Positions 1 through 11,893 of a stretch of DNA of 64,000 nucleotides are shown here, piece by piece (positions within the stretch are counted from its first letter, which is position 1; every line of letters starts with the position of its first letter). The notes below the pieces were generated by a model. It was not told the origin of the DNA and did not search any database. It worked only from the letters and a program-made list of their open reading frames with translations. The translations under genes and the position numbers were made by a program. Source of the stretch: Puccinia triticina (Eukaryota > Basidiomycota > Pucciniomycetes > Pucciniales > Pucciniaceae); assembly GCF_026914185.1 (NCBI RefSeq), contig NC_070562.1, positions 7,688,001 to 7,752,000 on the forward strand, in the 5' to 3' direction.

Positions 1-295
1 CAAAACCCCCACTGATTCGGCCCACCGTGAGAGGAACATCGACAAACTTCCACTCCGAGACCGGGTCTACGAGCGTGACGGTGGCGAACTGTCGGAGGAC
101 AGTGGGCTCCGACGAGGGGTCGCCCAGTGCAAGCCGGACCGAGGTCGGCCTGGTCAGCTCAAACAGCCGCAGGTTCGCCTTGCGCGCCGTATGTTCCGCG
201 ACGAGGTTGAGCTCCGAGCCCGTCACGACCACTCCCCGCAGCTTCGTGCCATTGTGCGTGAGTTCCACCACCAGGCGCGATGTGGTCGATGGCAT
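1..295 (-). CDS. Partial gene, unrecognised product (runs off the window edge)
   Basis: A minus-strand frame opens at an ATG at 293-295 and stays open to base 1, so only about the first 98 codons are in the window. The N-terminus reads MPSTTSRLVVELTHNGTKLR and continues with an even mix of charged and beta-prone residues. Third-position GC bias (many CTG, GTC, ACC codons) matches the real genes elsewhere in the window. No domain was recognised, no signal peptide or membrane segment is visible, and an upstream exon cannot be excluded. It is divergent from the gene starting at 621, with about 325 bp between the two start codons, which could hold both promoters. The rival plus-strand frames over the same bases look like shadows. 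Confidence 0.5.
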   Translation of the reverse strand, partial: MPSTTSRLVVELTHNGTKLRGVVVTGSELNLVAEHTARKANLRLFELTRPTSVRLALGDPSSEPTVLRQFATVTLVDPVSEWKFVDVPLTVGRISGGF

Positions 296-620
296 GGTTT
301 TCGCCGGGAAGTGTATGCATTCCGCCGGCTGCTGCCGATCGGCCCGCTGCGCGAGACACACGCCCGCAGCAGACGGACCCTGTATCCCCATACTGCATAC
401 CGAAGATTCACGTCCGGCCGGCCGCTCCGATCTGCTCCGCGTGATCCGAGCTATTCAGGTAGTCCACGCTAATCTAGCCGGGATGCTCTGACCGACCTTC
501 CCCCGGCGACACGGATACTGCAGGCCTCCATGCTCTCGGACTCTAGTCGACCGTCAAATCTCGAGCGACTCAAGACGCGCCATATCAAGGAAAAGCAACG
601 AACGCGCTCGAGTCGCAGAC

Positions 621-1818
621 ATGTCCGAATCTGGTAGCCTGACGAGGCAACAGCTTCAGCACCAAGCGGGTAAGCTTCCGAAATCATCAACCCAGAAATC
701 CGGAAACCAGGGGCTGACTTGGCTCACACAACCCTGCAGAATTCGTCATAAAGGGCCTCAAACGTTTGGCCGAGTATGACTACCATCTGGGAATCACTGA
801 TACCCCGGCAGATCTATCTATCGACCGGCTGCGTTCAGAAGCAGAGCTTCTAACTCAGCTGGAATATAACCTGCTACCTCAACTACGACGGCATATTGAA
901 AGCTTTCCGAAACCTTTGTTGGGCGGGCTCCGCCATAGCTTGCGCAAAACCCCGGCCCCCACCCTCGTGCTCGTCTTAGAGATCCTGCCGCAACTCGAAC
1001 TGACGTTGGATCAAATAATTCGTGCCGTTAATCGCATCATCCCCGGACAAGTACCTGCACTGAACCCAACAGATGACCAACACTTAAAAGAGCTCAAATG
1101 CTACAGACTTCGCGGCTTGGCTCACTCGATCAGGAAAGAAATGCAACGTGACCTGGCTTTCTTTTTCTCAGACTGCTCCCGTCGGCTCATTCGGGCATTC
1201 TCGCTGCCACAAGAGGACCAACGAAGTCGCGCAGGAAATTCATTCCCCGCTGCCCTTCGTTCGATCGACGGAGCCATGAGGTGGTCAAGCGCATCTGAAC
1301 TAGACATCGTCTGTAAAGGTTTGGAAAAACATGTGGCGGAAATCGATCGGCTCTTGGACGTCCTGATCGTCATGGCCAATCCAGAAAACGACGAAGACAT
1401 GCGCACTCCACTAGTCATACGGCTCGCTCAATCGTGCATACCTCTCTTCAAACTATCAAAGTTGTTTTTTAAAAAGATAACATCACTAGAGGGAATTGAC
1501 AGAAATGAGGAACCCTTTTGTACAGAAATGTCTTCTTACCAACTCGACTTATTGGAAGTATCAGCTCGAAAAATCTCAAAATCTCTCAGTTGTTTAGTGG
1601 CTCAGTTGAAAGCGCCTTTCGAACACCCTGCGAGAAACTCAAGTGGTCACCTCAATGATATCATCTCTCCTTTCCAATCTTGCTTGCTCCTCGCAGATCT
1701 TTATATTATACCTACTTGCACAGATTGCTCATCTCTAAGCTACTTCAAAATTTGGTTTGTTACTTGGAACACTTTGTTCTCCCAAGCTACTTCCAATGCT
1801 ATCAAAGTTTGTCAATGA
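621..1818 (+). CDS. Hypothetical protein of a rust-expanded family, two exons
   Basis: Exons 621-669 and 740-1818 give 375 aa beginning MSESGSLTRQQLQHQAEFVI. The 70-nt intron has GTAAGC at 670 and ends CTGCAG at 739; splicing gives an in-frame ATG, whereas the downstream ORF alone has only a TTG start. The protein is mostly predicted helix: a Leu-rich segment (about residues 35-115) with LLPQLRRHIESF and VLEILPQLELTLDQIIRAVN, a middle part with a Trp-Ser-Ser patch (MRWSSASELD), then FKLSKLFFKKI and a C-terminal stretch with four Cys. There is no signal peptide or membrane span. From memory this layout matches a large family of unannotated proteins in Puccinia and Melampsora; function unknown. 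The frame at 62032-62604 looks like a diverged copy of its C-terminal half (compare IPVIKLIRIFLNKL there). Confidence 0.7.
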
Positions 1819-3138
1819 CTTGAAATGGAGTAGTAACACATCTATCTCTTCTGTTTTTCACGTTTTCCTTGTTAGAACATTGCTGCTTATACACGTCTTG
1901 GACCCAGCTGTTACATCTGATTGAATAATGATTGGTCTCCAGGCTCCCTGTATTCGGGTCAAAGTTGGGTTCATGGGCCAACCGATTGACAAAAAAATCT
2001 GCCCAAACCCGACCGGCCAAGTTCATGAGTTGAGACCCGGGTTAAGTGCGCGCTTAACAAAGCCTCTCTGGAGGCTCACAAAGAAGCTTGCCCCCAAGTG
2101 GCTGGTTCTGGTGTGGATGTTGATGGGCCTTAGGCCCAACCAGCACCCAATGCTTACTAAGTTGTTAGCTAAATATAACCCATTCACTGGATTGGGTTAT
2201 AAGATTTCCAAAGACCTGGGGGGAGATTTTTGAAGAGGAAAGTGGTATGAGTTTGACTGGGGAGCTGGCTTCTTCTGTATCCAAACCAGGTACCAGTTGT
2301 TTTCTGGATTTTTGCCTTCCATAGAGACTGAGCGATCTTGACTTGATTGCTGAACTTCTGGTACCAACAAAGGTTGACTGGCACTTTCCTGACAAGAACT
2401 CCTGGTTCTGAATTCTTTGAATATATACTGGAGTATGATACTGTAGGGTGGTAGTTATCAGATAAGATAAAATAAGCATCCCAGAGAAGAGGATCAGATA
2501 TTTGCATTTCCAATCTTGGACTGAGGCCGTTCCAGAAAAGTATGGTAAATTAGTAAGTGATATTTTCAAAGTGGATACTAAATAAATTGAGTTGTTCCAG
2601 TGTGCTGATTCCACCCATTCCTATAGTGTAGATACTAGGTGAGGAGGGTTTCGAAATCATTTTGAACACATTCCTCCTTGGTAAGATTCATTCCACCTGA
2701 GGTTACAGGACTGATAGGTTAGGTGTATCTAAATACTTTTGGTTGATAATGTGTTGAGAAAAGGTGGATAAGAATGTTGTGAAGTTTAAGAAAGGATCTG
2801 AGGAGTTTTTTGAAGTAATTTTGAAAAAAATGCTAAGGGTTGTAAAGAAGCGTTAAGGTATGTGATTGTTTTAAATCTAAGGTTTTTTTGAGATCACTAG
2901 CTAATCCTGTAACTATTATATTAGACTAAGAAATAAAGTAAGGATTGAAACTAAAGATCTTCAGCCACTGTTGGGACACCACTTGTGGAACTACTCTTGA
3001 GATGAATAAAGCTTGACAAGGATTGGTGCTTGAAGGGCTGCCTCTAAGGCACTGCAAAGGGGATTGTATTGGTTGCAACCCCTCACAGTAAGGTCAACAA
3101 GAGGCAACTGATATAACATTGGTCTCCCCAACCAATCC
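1819..3138. other. AT-rich intergenic stretch without a recognisable gene
   Basis: Only short overlapping frames occur here and none resembles a family. From about 3040 the sequence is the left arm of an older repeat: GGATTGTATTGGTTGC near 3062 recurs in inverted form near 6190 (AACCAATACAACCCCC). The LTR at 3139-6046 therefore appears to have inserted into a pre-existing inverted-repeat element of about 3 kb. Confidence 0.5.
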
Positions 3139-4077
3139 TGTTGGCCTGTAGGTAACTACCTGTGTCTCAGAGGGTTGTTACTAGCAGATTGATGATGGAG
3201 TGCACCAAGTATGGTCCAGGAGTGGCCTGGTAAGACCTGTAAAATGTTTCACTCAATCATTAATCAAGGACTGAGAGGCTTGCTCAATGATGGCATATCC
3301 AGATCAACACAAAGTGTTGATATGCATTCAAGGAATAACTCAACTTGGGTTTGTGGTTTTACCTACCAAGAGGTAAGTGTAATTAAGGATAGATGTTATT
3401 TCTGAATTGAAGGTTGGGTGAGAATAAAAGCAATGTTTAACTCTAGTATGGGTTAAACCTTGCTGTAATGATATTCTGAGGGATAAACAGTCCATGGGGG
3501 CATTTTTATATACTGAAGAAAAATAGCAGGAGTGGGAATGAGGTGCCTGGAGGGGCTCCAGGACCTGGGGGGAGCTGGAAGCACTCAAAGGAGACAGATC
3601 CTCTGAAGGATCAGTATTGGAAATGATCAGGGCAATGTGATGATCAGTACAGATCATTGGACTACAGATCAATTGGTGATTACACCAGATCTGTAGCAGT
3701 TTAACACTGGTTGATCATTGTGACATTGAGTCCATCCATTGCTCTTTGAATTGGATTACATCATATATTTGTTATGTATGTGTATCATAATAAATAGTTT
3801 ATGTGCAAGAGGAATGAGACATAACAGGGGATAAATGAGTGATACTTGGTTAAGGGCATTTCATGTGTACAGTAATATTAAGGTATACTCTAATATTAAT
3901 TTTACACGTAACTTGACTCTTATAACAACAGTAGATTGATGTAACTATTCTTAAGCAGGGTTAAATGTTATGTAATTTACAACAAGAGTAAATTCTTAAC
4001 CTTATATCTAATGATGTGTGTATGTAAATGAAGATGTAAAAGAGTGTACTATGTGTAATATAAACAATTGCAAGTAC

Positions 4078-5998
4078 ACCAGGAAAAAACAATAGCACCT
4101 TGGAGACAAGTGACATTTGACAGCTTTGGTTGCAGCTCCAAAGTGGCTCTGATCCTGTGCCACCTGTGTCCTTGGTGCTCAGTATGTTTTAGTGGTTTAT
4201 GTACATACATATCCTCATGGCTCAGTGCTCACTGGCCCAGCTCAAGGATCCCCAGTACCACCCAGCAATGTTCATTCTGGCACAGTTCTGCACTAACAGT
4301 GAGCCACTGAGCTAAGAGCCTATGACTGTTGTGCAAGTTCAACAAGCCTGCTAGGCCTGCCTTGCTATGTACATACAGCAAAGGCAGGGAAGTTTGTGCT
4401 GTTACACACATATGTATGTAAATACTTCCCCTGATCCGCAAAACGGGCGTTGATCAACGCATGCCCGTCCTCCGGGGGCACGCCCACGCCCACACCCTTT
4501 GAAAAGGGTGTGTGGGGCCGCATGCCCTGTATTTGCCAAGGGCGTGCAAGTCAAAGGGTGTGCATGTCCCTGTATGGGCGTGCACCTTGCCTGCTCGCCG
4601 AGAGCCCCTCGGACAGTCGCCGAGAGCCCCTTGGCGAGCAGGCATACACATCCCTGCTTGCCGAGAGCTCCACACAACCTGTATTTGCGGAGGGCGTGCA
4701 CACCGCTGTATGGGGGTGCAAGGGCATGCATGCCCCTGTATGGGCGTGCAAGGGCGGGCACGCCCCTACATGAGCGTGCAGTGGTTTGCCCCGTGCCTGC
4801 TCGCCGAGAGAGATACCTCTTGGCAAGCAGGCATACACATCCCTGCTCGCCGAGAGCCCCTCGGCGAGCAGGCATACACATCTCTGCTCGCCGAGAGCCC
4901 CTCGGCGAGCAGGCATACACATCCCTGCTCGCCGAGAGCCCCTCGGACAGCAGGCATAGCTCGCCTAGAGCCCCTCGGCGAGCAGCTGTACGTGGCGAGC
5001 AGTTATACTTGCACCTGCCCGCCGAAAGGCTCTCGTGGAGCAGGCTCGGCGGGCAGGTGTATGTATACCTGCTTGCCGAGAGGTAAGCCCCTCGGCGGGC
5101 AGGTGTATGTATACCTGCTCGCCGAGAGGTAAGCCCCTCGGCGAGCAGGTATACTTGCTCGGCGGGCAGGTGCATGTGTGCCTGCTCGCCGAGGGGCTCT
5201 CGGCGAGGTAGCCCCTTTGGCGAGCAGGAATACTTGCTCGGGGGGCAGGTGCATGTGTGCCTGCTCGCCGAGGGGCTCTCGGGGAGGTAAGCCCCTCGGC
5301 GAGCAGGTATACTTGCTCGGGGCTGGTGCATGTGTGCCTGCTCGCCGAGAGGCTCTCGGCGGGCAGGTGTATGTATGCCTGCTCGCCGAGAGGGATACCG
5401 GCGAGCAGGCACGCATGCACCTGCCCGCCGAGGGGCTCTCGGCGAGCAGGTATACTTGCACCTGCCCGCCGAGGGGCTCTCAGCAAGCAGGGATGTGTAT
5501 GCCTGCTTGCCAAGAGGTATCTCTCTCAGCGAGCAGGCACGGGGCACACCCCTGCACGCTCATGTAGGGGCGTGCCCGCCCTTGCACGCCCATACAGGGG
5601 CATGCATGCCCTTGCACCCCCATACAGTGGTGTGCACACCCTCCGCAAATACAGGTTGTGTGGCCCCACATGCCCTTTTTGAAGGGTGTGCGGCCCCACA
5701 CGCCCTTTTTGAAGGGTGTGGGCGTGGGCGTGCACCAGGGGGACGGGCATGTGTTTATCAACACCCTTGTCCTAGTGTCAATGTAGAGAGAGAGGTGTTG
5801 AACAACTCAGGTGTTGCTTGAGCAGATGCACATGGCAGAATGAGCTACACTAGCCGCTGCTGGCTGTGCAAGGCAAACAAATTTATACTCAGTTATTGCA
5901 ATTGTGCTATGATGTACCAGCTGTGGTTAGATGCTGGATAGATGGCCAGAGCTGTTCAAATGTCACTTGCTGCCAAGGGAACATTGTTTTTTCCTGGT
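4078..5998. mobile_element. Foldback element with palindromic GC-rich core
   Basis: The ends are a perfect 16-bp inverted repeat, ACCAGGAAAAAACAAT at 4078 and its complement ending at 5998. Similarity continues inward for about 40 bp (CAAGTGACATTTG on both arms). Flanks AGTAC (4073-4077) and GGTAC (5999-6003) suggest a 5-bp duplication with one mismatch; the uninterrupted LTR at 35391 lacks this insert at the matching site. A second inverted pair (about 4443-4520 against 5690-5765, around GCCCACGCCCACACCC) brackets the core. Superfamily unassigned; no transposase inside. Confidence 0.7.
4580..5560. repeat. Palindromic GC-rich minisatellite
   Basis: The core is built from dozens of copies of GAGCAGGNATAC and its complement, alternating with CTCGCCGAG/CTCGGCGAG palindromes, so almost every unit can pair with its neighbours or with the opposite arm. 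Units vary from about 30 to 60 bp. Long frames on both strands here (one of 381 codons) are translations of the repeat, rich in Cys-Ser-Pro-Arg-Ala, and not genes. Confidence 0.8.
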
Positions 5999-6231
5999 GG
6001 TACTTGGTACGTGTAAGGTAATGTGACATGTACTCTGTGGCTGACAGATCCTCCATTGGAGGGCCCCACCAACACATTAAAACCAAGGGATAATGCATTG
6101 GTGGCCCTCACTGATATAATATTGGTCTGGGAGACCAATATTACATTGGTTGCCCCCGCTCAACCCTATTGCAGGGGTTTTTAACCAATACAACCCCCTT
6201 TGTAGAGATGTCTCCAACAAACCCATTGTAG

Positions 6232-6645
6232 CAGCAGTGGGCAGATACGCTATCCAAAATTCCACATTTTTCTTTTGTAAATTCAAATTTTGTACACAAT
6301 GGTTCAGCTTTTCAGCAAGATTTAAACATCAGGGCTCTGTATTCCCAGTATCTTTGATTTTCTCAAATAAATTGCCATGTTTGTTGAGTGATTTTCTTTT
6401 AATCATCAATTACACAACAAATTTTCAGTTATCTTTTAACTAAGTTACAGATTACTGAAAATTTGTTGTGTAACTGATGATTAGAAGAAAATAACTCAGT
6501 AAACATGATTTTTTTTGCTCAAATGAAAGATACTGGGAATACAAAGCCCTAATGTTTAAATCTTGCTGATAAGTCAAACAGTTGTGTGCAAAATTGGAAT
6601 TTAAAACAAATGTGGAATTCTGGATAATGTAGCTGCCCACCACTG
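6232..6645. mobile_element. hAT-like palindromic MITE
   Basis: A nearly complete palindrome of about 414 bp: the left half (6232-6435) is mirrored by 6440-6645 (for example ACAACAAATTTTCAGT at 6412 against ACTGAAAATTTGTTGT). Ends are CAGCAGTGGGCAG and, complemented, CAGTGGTGGGCAG, the CAGTG/CAGNG type of end common in hAT elements. Flanks ATTGTAG and ATTGCAG suggest a decayed 7- to 8-bp duplication. A related right end, CTGCCCACCGCTG, occurs at 11236-11248. No coding capacity. Confidence 0.65.
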
Positions 6646-6819
6646 ATTGCAGATACCCGCAAAGGCTGTTGGGTGCAGATGTCTAGGATTCTGGGAAAAT
6701 TCCAGCGGGTACCCAGGTATTTACAGCCACACCCACCCGGTTGGCCGGAAGCCTGGATGCCTTTTAAAACCTTGGCAGGCGTAAAAAACCTCCTTTTCAT
6801 TGAGGTCATACAAAATCTT

Positions 6820-7440
6820 TGACCAGGAGGGACTCCCTCCAGCTGCTGGGGCTGTATCTTGACAAGCACAAGGAAACCCTCCCAGTAGCAGAGGTCAAAA
6901 AACCTTGGCAACAAAAAGGTAATGCTCCTGGTAGTAGAGATTTTAAAACTTTGGCTATCAAGAGGAAATCCACCTGGTATCAGAGGTTAAACAACCTTGG
7001 CGCCCAGAAGGAAATCCTCCTGGTTGGAGGGGTTAAACAACTTTGGCAACCGCGAGGAAATCCTACTGGTAACTGAGCTGAAACAACCTCAGCGACCAGA
7101 AGTAGATGCTCCAGGTTGAAGAGGTTAAACAACATTGACGTGCTAACAGAAGGCAACCTCCTGGTTGCAGAGGTTATACAGCTTCAAATACCAGGAGGAA
7201 GCCCTCCTGGTTGCAGAGGTTATACAACTCAAATATCAGAAGCAAGCCCTCCTGGTTGCAGAGGTTATAAAACCTCAAAGAAAAGAAGGAAGCCCTCCTG
7301 GTTGCAGAGTTTATACAACCTCAAAGACCAGAAGGAAGCCCTCCTGGTTGCAGATATCATCTTGCAACCAGAAGGGTTTCCTTCTGTTCACCAAGGTCAT
7401 ACAGCCTCTTTGACTGGAAGCAGTCTCTTCCAGTTGCTGA
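6820..7440. repeat. Minisatellite, about 45-57 bp unit
   Basis: Tandem diverged copies of a unit containing AAGCCCTCCTGGTTGCAGAG followed by GTTATACAACCTCAA. The last four copies (about 7190-7360) are the most alike, with spacing of about 45-48 bp; older copies at the left have drifted. The array is bracketed by inverted tracts containing CAGATACCCGC (near 6650) and GCGGGTATCTG (near 7463), so it may be the interior of a non-autonomous element. Open frames across it are repeat translations. Confidence 0.7.
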
Positions 7441-8757
7441 TGTGAGTTCCAAGGGGCGAGTACCTGCGGGTATCTGCACATGTACCCGCCTAGGCCAGAG
7501 GGTATCCGCCAACTAGTGCAGGTGCGGGTGCAGATGTCAGGATTGAGTCAAAACAGGCCACAGGTACCTGGGTTCAATGGGGACATCTCTACCCCTTGGC
7601 AGTCAGGGGAACAAGAAAAAGATATCAGAGTATGGAATCTGGAGGAAGGATGTGGCTGTGGAGATTCTTGAGGTATGTCCAGGGTACTTTCTGCTCATCT
7701 AATAGGTTTCAGTTTCAGGAATATAACAATTTTGTCCAATCTGGTTTATTGGCATAAAAAAGGCTAATGATGAGTGACTAGTGATCTGGATTGCTTGGAC
7801 AGGATCTGATGGGGAACAAAAGGTATGGTAAAAGAGGCTAGACTATATAGAAAATATGGTGAGGCTGAGTTGTGGTTAAGGGAATCAGAGAACAAGCATG
7901 AAAAAGTGAAAATTCTCAATGAATGGGCTGATGCTGAAACTGCCATGTGGATCAAAAGTTCTGGGAAAGATGATGGGAGGAAAGGAGGTGGAGAGAAAAT
8001 GAAATAAGGAACAAAACACCAGAAGGAAAGATTAAATATCACGTGAAAGAATGACAAGAGAGAGGCTGAAACATATATTTTGTAACAAATAAAACAAGGG
8101 GAACTGTCAGCCTGCAAGTAAATACAACATACCTCCAGTGAGTTAATGTTATATTTTCTACACAGTCTACAATATTTATCTCCCCCCTTACTCTACCTTC
8201 ACTTCATTATGGTCATAATATGCTTGTATAGAGTTAGTCAATTCATCATCTCTATATTAGTTGTACCTTGTTTGTTTCTATGTTCCCAAGAAATCCAAGA
8301 CAAGACAACATCATATCAACTTTCCTCCTCATCTTCAGATACATACTCGAATCACTGTATCAAGATTGCCAGTTCACCTGAATCACTGTCAGAACGCTGG
8401 CTTTGGATCTCTCACATCATCAACCAACTGTTGCACTAGAGACACCGGCTGACAGGAACAAGGGGTAACAAAGCTGGGATCTCTATGGTTATTACATGTG
8501 TAGATAATGTCAGGATGAGAAATGTCATGCTGGATTGAGAAGAGAGAAAATATGGGGATTGTGTAGGTGGGTACCCAGAAGGTGGGGGAAAGGGGAAGAG
8601 GAAAAGTGGGCCTGCCTGTGGGTATGAAATGTCCTGATCTTGATCTTTGAGGTAGGTGGGGACTTGAGTAGTCCAGAGAGGGTTATTTTTGAGGGAAAAG
8701 GTTTTGATTTTGGGCCCATATTCAGTATTGGCTTATCACACCACCTCTCTTCAAGAA
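7441..8757. other. No gene recognised
   Basis: Moderately AT-rich sequence. One 60-codon frame at 7825-8007 is charged but has no recognisable motif, conserved context or intron signal, and was not called. No repeat boundary was identified. Confidence 0.4.
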
Positions 8758-8760
8758 TTA

Positions 8761-8917
8761 TGGTGTTCAAAATTTTTTATTCCACTGTTTAAATAAAATC
8801 ATAAAGGTAAGTTTGGCTGGGAGATTTCAGTGTGCTTAAAGCTTAAAGTGACATCTACCAGCCAAAATTGCAGTTTATAATTTTATTTAAAAAAATATTA
8901 TACTATTTTGAACACCA
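8761..8917. mobile_element. Tc1/mariner-like MITE, 157 bp
   Basis: Terminal inverted repeats TGGTGTTCAAAA (8761) and its complement ending at 8917 are flanked on both sides by TA (8759-8760, 8918-8919), the duplication made by Tc1/mariner transposases. Internal arms also pair (GGCTGG near 8816 with CCAGCC near 8859, and TTTAAATAAAAT with ATTTTATTTAAA), so nearly the whole element folds into a hairpin. Non-coding. Confidence 0.65.
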
Positions 8918-9593
8918 TAAATGTTTACTGGGCTGAGTGATCACAGATGACATCTTCTCTTTACTGCTCTGTTCCACTAATCTTCAGAACTCCGCAGGTC
9001 AAAGGGGCACTGTGAGAAACACTGGGTCAATGTGATACCAGTAAGGTTGATGTATCAATATTGTATTGATTTTCAGTGTGTTACCGTTACCGTTACCAGT
9101 AACGGCAGTGCGTTACCAATAGTAGGTTTAGATTATCAATTCTGTTTGCCGCTGATATAATGTCAATATCGCCGTGGTATTGTGTTTTTTTTTGGCTTTT
9201 TTAGCCTTTTTTGGTGGAAAAAGACCGTTATTCCATTATTTGCGTTACCATCCCGTAACAATCTTACAAAGATTGACTTGTTTTGATACGCGCAAGGCGC
9301 AAAAAAAATTGTTACTCTTAAAAGTCACAGCAAAAAAGGTAGCACTGCAACATTACAATATGAAAAACACAGAACATTGCATTGAATTGTATCGATCCAG
9401 TGTTACCCTTTTCAGGAGAAGCTGCATTGTTTTGAGAGATGTGGCTTCCTGTGATCCAACCAACAGTGAGGAGAGTTTTGGTTGCTATCTTTCTGTCTCT
9501 CAAATTAAGTAACCATCAGATCAAGAAACCACTTTCCATTTCTGGCTCAAACATCCCATTTCAGCAGAATACTGTTGAGGCAATCAGTGGTCT

Positions 9594-10664
9594 AACACCA
9601 GGGGAGATTTTGACGCACTCTCCAGAGAGTGCCATACTGTACCATTTTTCCGTAACTGTGCTGGATGCCTTTGATGAAATTAGTGTAAGAATTAATGAAA
9701 AAATCTGGAACTAATCCACAAATGATCTGAAACTTATCCTGGATTCATGCATAAACCATCCAGAAGTCATGCAGAAATCAACTGGAACACAACTGGAATG
9801 TGATTGGAACCACTAAGACACAATTGCAACAATCAAATTTACATGCGCATGAAGATGGTCATTTTTTTCACTTTGCTAATGTAACTGTCATGTGCGCGGG
9901 TGTAAGTTTGTTACAAATCACAGGTTGGGCCTACCGCAGATCAACATGTACACCCCTGTTAGAATGATGTGAAAATCCCATCTGAATTGGCATATTTCCC
10001 CAAAGAAGGCCAGTATCATCTAGAATTGAGCCAAAAAAGGATGAAAGTAGGGTGAAAATATGATTCAAGTCAAGCTTGGAGGTGTGTGGTCCCAGATTTC
10101 AGCTAGACATCCTGGCTTCTTAACATATATAAGCTTGTGGGGATTTTTTGTGTTTGTCCATGCACATGCATGTGATTTTTTTTTCCACTTTGCCAATTTC
10201 ACCCTTGTGTACGTGCGTACATTAGAGTGAAAGATCATTGGAGGGGCCTTTCACAGCTTCATTACAAGTAAAAACTGGTCAGAAAGCCATGAAAGCCCCC
10301 GTGAGTCACATTTACATTGTGTGGAACCCCTTTGACATAGAGAAATTGATTAACAGAAACACGCCATAAATGAGTAATAATTGAGCATTGATTAACTATG
10401 ATAAATGAGTAATAATTGGGCATTGATTAACTATGATTTCATGACAGTTTGTAATTCAGTTATCCTTAGAAAATTAAATGATTCTATACAACAATGCGCA
10501 AGGTAATGTGACAATTCCGCATCACTTCTGACACACTTCCCATTGACTTCTGAAGAAGTTACCAATCATTTCCTAATCCACATCTGACTCACATCAGGCC
10601 CAGAACAACATAAAATTAGACTCTGGCACTCTCTGGAGAGTGTGTCAAAGTCTCCCCTGGTGTA
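9594..10664. mobile_element. Unclassified element with ~45-bp terminal inverted repeats
   Basis: The left end (9594-9640) contains ACACCAGGGGAGA then CTCTCCAGAGAGTGCCA. The right end (10620-10664) is its near-perfect complement. No convincing target-site duplication was found and there is no transposase frame between the arms. A 34-bp direct repeat with TAAATGAGTAATAATTG lies at about 10370-10435. The sequence just before (9060-9500) has short GTTACC repeats but no recognised gene. Confidence 0.6.
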
Positions 10665-11100
10665 ACACATGCCGTGGTCAACATAGAAGTTACTACCAAG
10701 TTTGAGTCTTACAGCAAGGGGATCTCAGCTGCCATTTGTGAAAATGGGTCCTGACTCTTGTCAGGGTCTAACAGGGGCTAGGGTCTTGAGATAATACTGC
10801 GCTGTTGTAGGTATTTCTTTTGGAATTTTGCCTGTAAGGGGAATTTTGCATGAAATCTGTCAAGATGCAATCTCCTAATTTTTGAAAGCCTTATCTTGAA
10901 AAGTGGCTAAAAAGTTCTGAAACACTTGAATATACATCTATCATGATTCGCTAAATTATTTGAAACTTGTGGCACGTGGGAACATTAATTCCAGGTCCCC
11001 AAACGACTGGACTTGTTTTGCTTCTTAATGGGTGTTTTCCAGCATACAAGGACGCTTCAAAAACCTCCCCAAAAATGTGCAACCTGCCTGATCAAGCCCG

Positions 11101-11160
11101 CTGGGCACATACCCAACCCCCGGAGGCACTCGGCCAAGCGGGAGTTGGGTATGTGCCCAG
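11101..11160. repeat. Perfect 17-bp-arm hairpin
   Basis: CTGGGCACATACCCAAC (11101-11117) and its exact complement (11144-11160) enclose a 26-nt loop. It lies upstream of a hAT-like right end (11221-11248, CTGCCCACCGCTG) and may be the interior of that otherwise unrecognised element. The following stretch to 11893 is GT/GC-rich and holds no convincing gene; it is the likely 3' flank of the RINT-1-like gene and contains a short (TTCG)n run near 11705. Confidence 0.5.
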
Positions 11161-11893
11161 ACGCGCTTGCAACACCATAAATTGAACCATCAAGTCCAAA
11201 ACTTCAATTTACAATGAGAGTTTGGATAACATATCTGCCCACCGCTGCCCCAAGACTGCCTCCTCCTCCCCCTCCGACTTGTTCTTGCCCCCACAGAAGG
11301 CCAAGTGTGTGCTTGTCTCCTGCTTGTTGTTTAGTTGTTCCAGCCGCATCTGAGCATTGGGAAGTCTTTGTGTGTGGGCATGATTGAGAGTTGGAAGTGG
11401 GATGCGGGGGCGGGCTGTGTCTGGGGCTGGACGTGGTGGTTGTGGTGGTTGAACTGGCTTGTGATCACTTGCTGTTGGTGGGACGGGGTGGGGCGTGGGT
11501 GTGGATGGTGGTGGTTGTGATGCTCGGTGTGCTCGTGCTGCTTGTCGTTGGTCGTCCGCTTGGCTGTTCTCTTGCGCTTGGATGTGGGTGTTGCTGGTTG
11601 TTTTGCTCGTTTTGTTCCGCTGGCTCGGGGCTGGCGGTAGTTCGTCTGCTGCTGCTACTCTTGTTCCATCCTCGCTCCTTCCTTGCTTCCTTCCATCTTC
11701 CGTTCGTTCGTTCGTTCGTTCATTTTTTTTTGGTTTTCAAATTTCGGTGGATGTCTTTGTGGAGCGAATCATGAACACCTTGAAAACGCCCCACCGAGCA
11801 CTCCCGCTCAGCTGGGACACACACAACAAAACAGACCCCAAGACAACAGACTCAGGCCAATACATGAATACATAAATTGCAAGACAAAGGCGG

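Larger units (their letters stand above)
3139..6046 (-). mobile_element. Solo LTR (family also at 35391-36340), interrupted by a foldback element
   Basis: On the minus strand the unit runs TGTCAGCC to GGCCAACA, with termini TG...CA. It aligns over most of its length with 35391-36340 in the opposite orientation; for example the block around 3340-3420 (AACTTGGGTTTGTGGTTTTA) matches the inverse of 36120-36145. Flanks AATCC (3134-3138) and GATCC (6047-6051) fit a 5-bp target-site duplication with one mismatch. Removing the 1.92-kb insertion at 4078-5998 and its duplication leaves about 980 bp, close to the 950 bp of the other copy. No gag or pol lies beside either copy, so both look like products of LTR-LTR recombination. 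Confidence 0.75.

Noticed and set aside
2165..2614. Minus-strand frames of 109-149 codons
   Set aside because: AT-rich, mutually overlapping, no motif, no splice logic.
4402..5547. A 381-codon minus-strand frame and several 120-200-codon frames on both strands
   Set aside because: They are translations of the palindromic GAGCAGG/CCTGCTC satellite; open in many frames at once, with no domain and no splice or start context.
4443..5766. The inner inverted pair around GCCCACGCCCACACCC as the element boundary
   Set aside because: Flanks show no duplication there; the outer ACCAGGAAAAAACAAT pair is supported by the empty site in the LTR at 35391.
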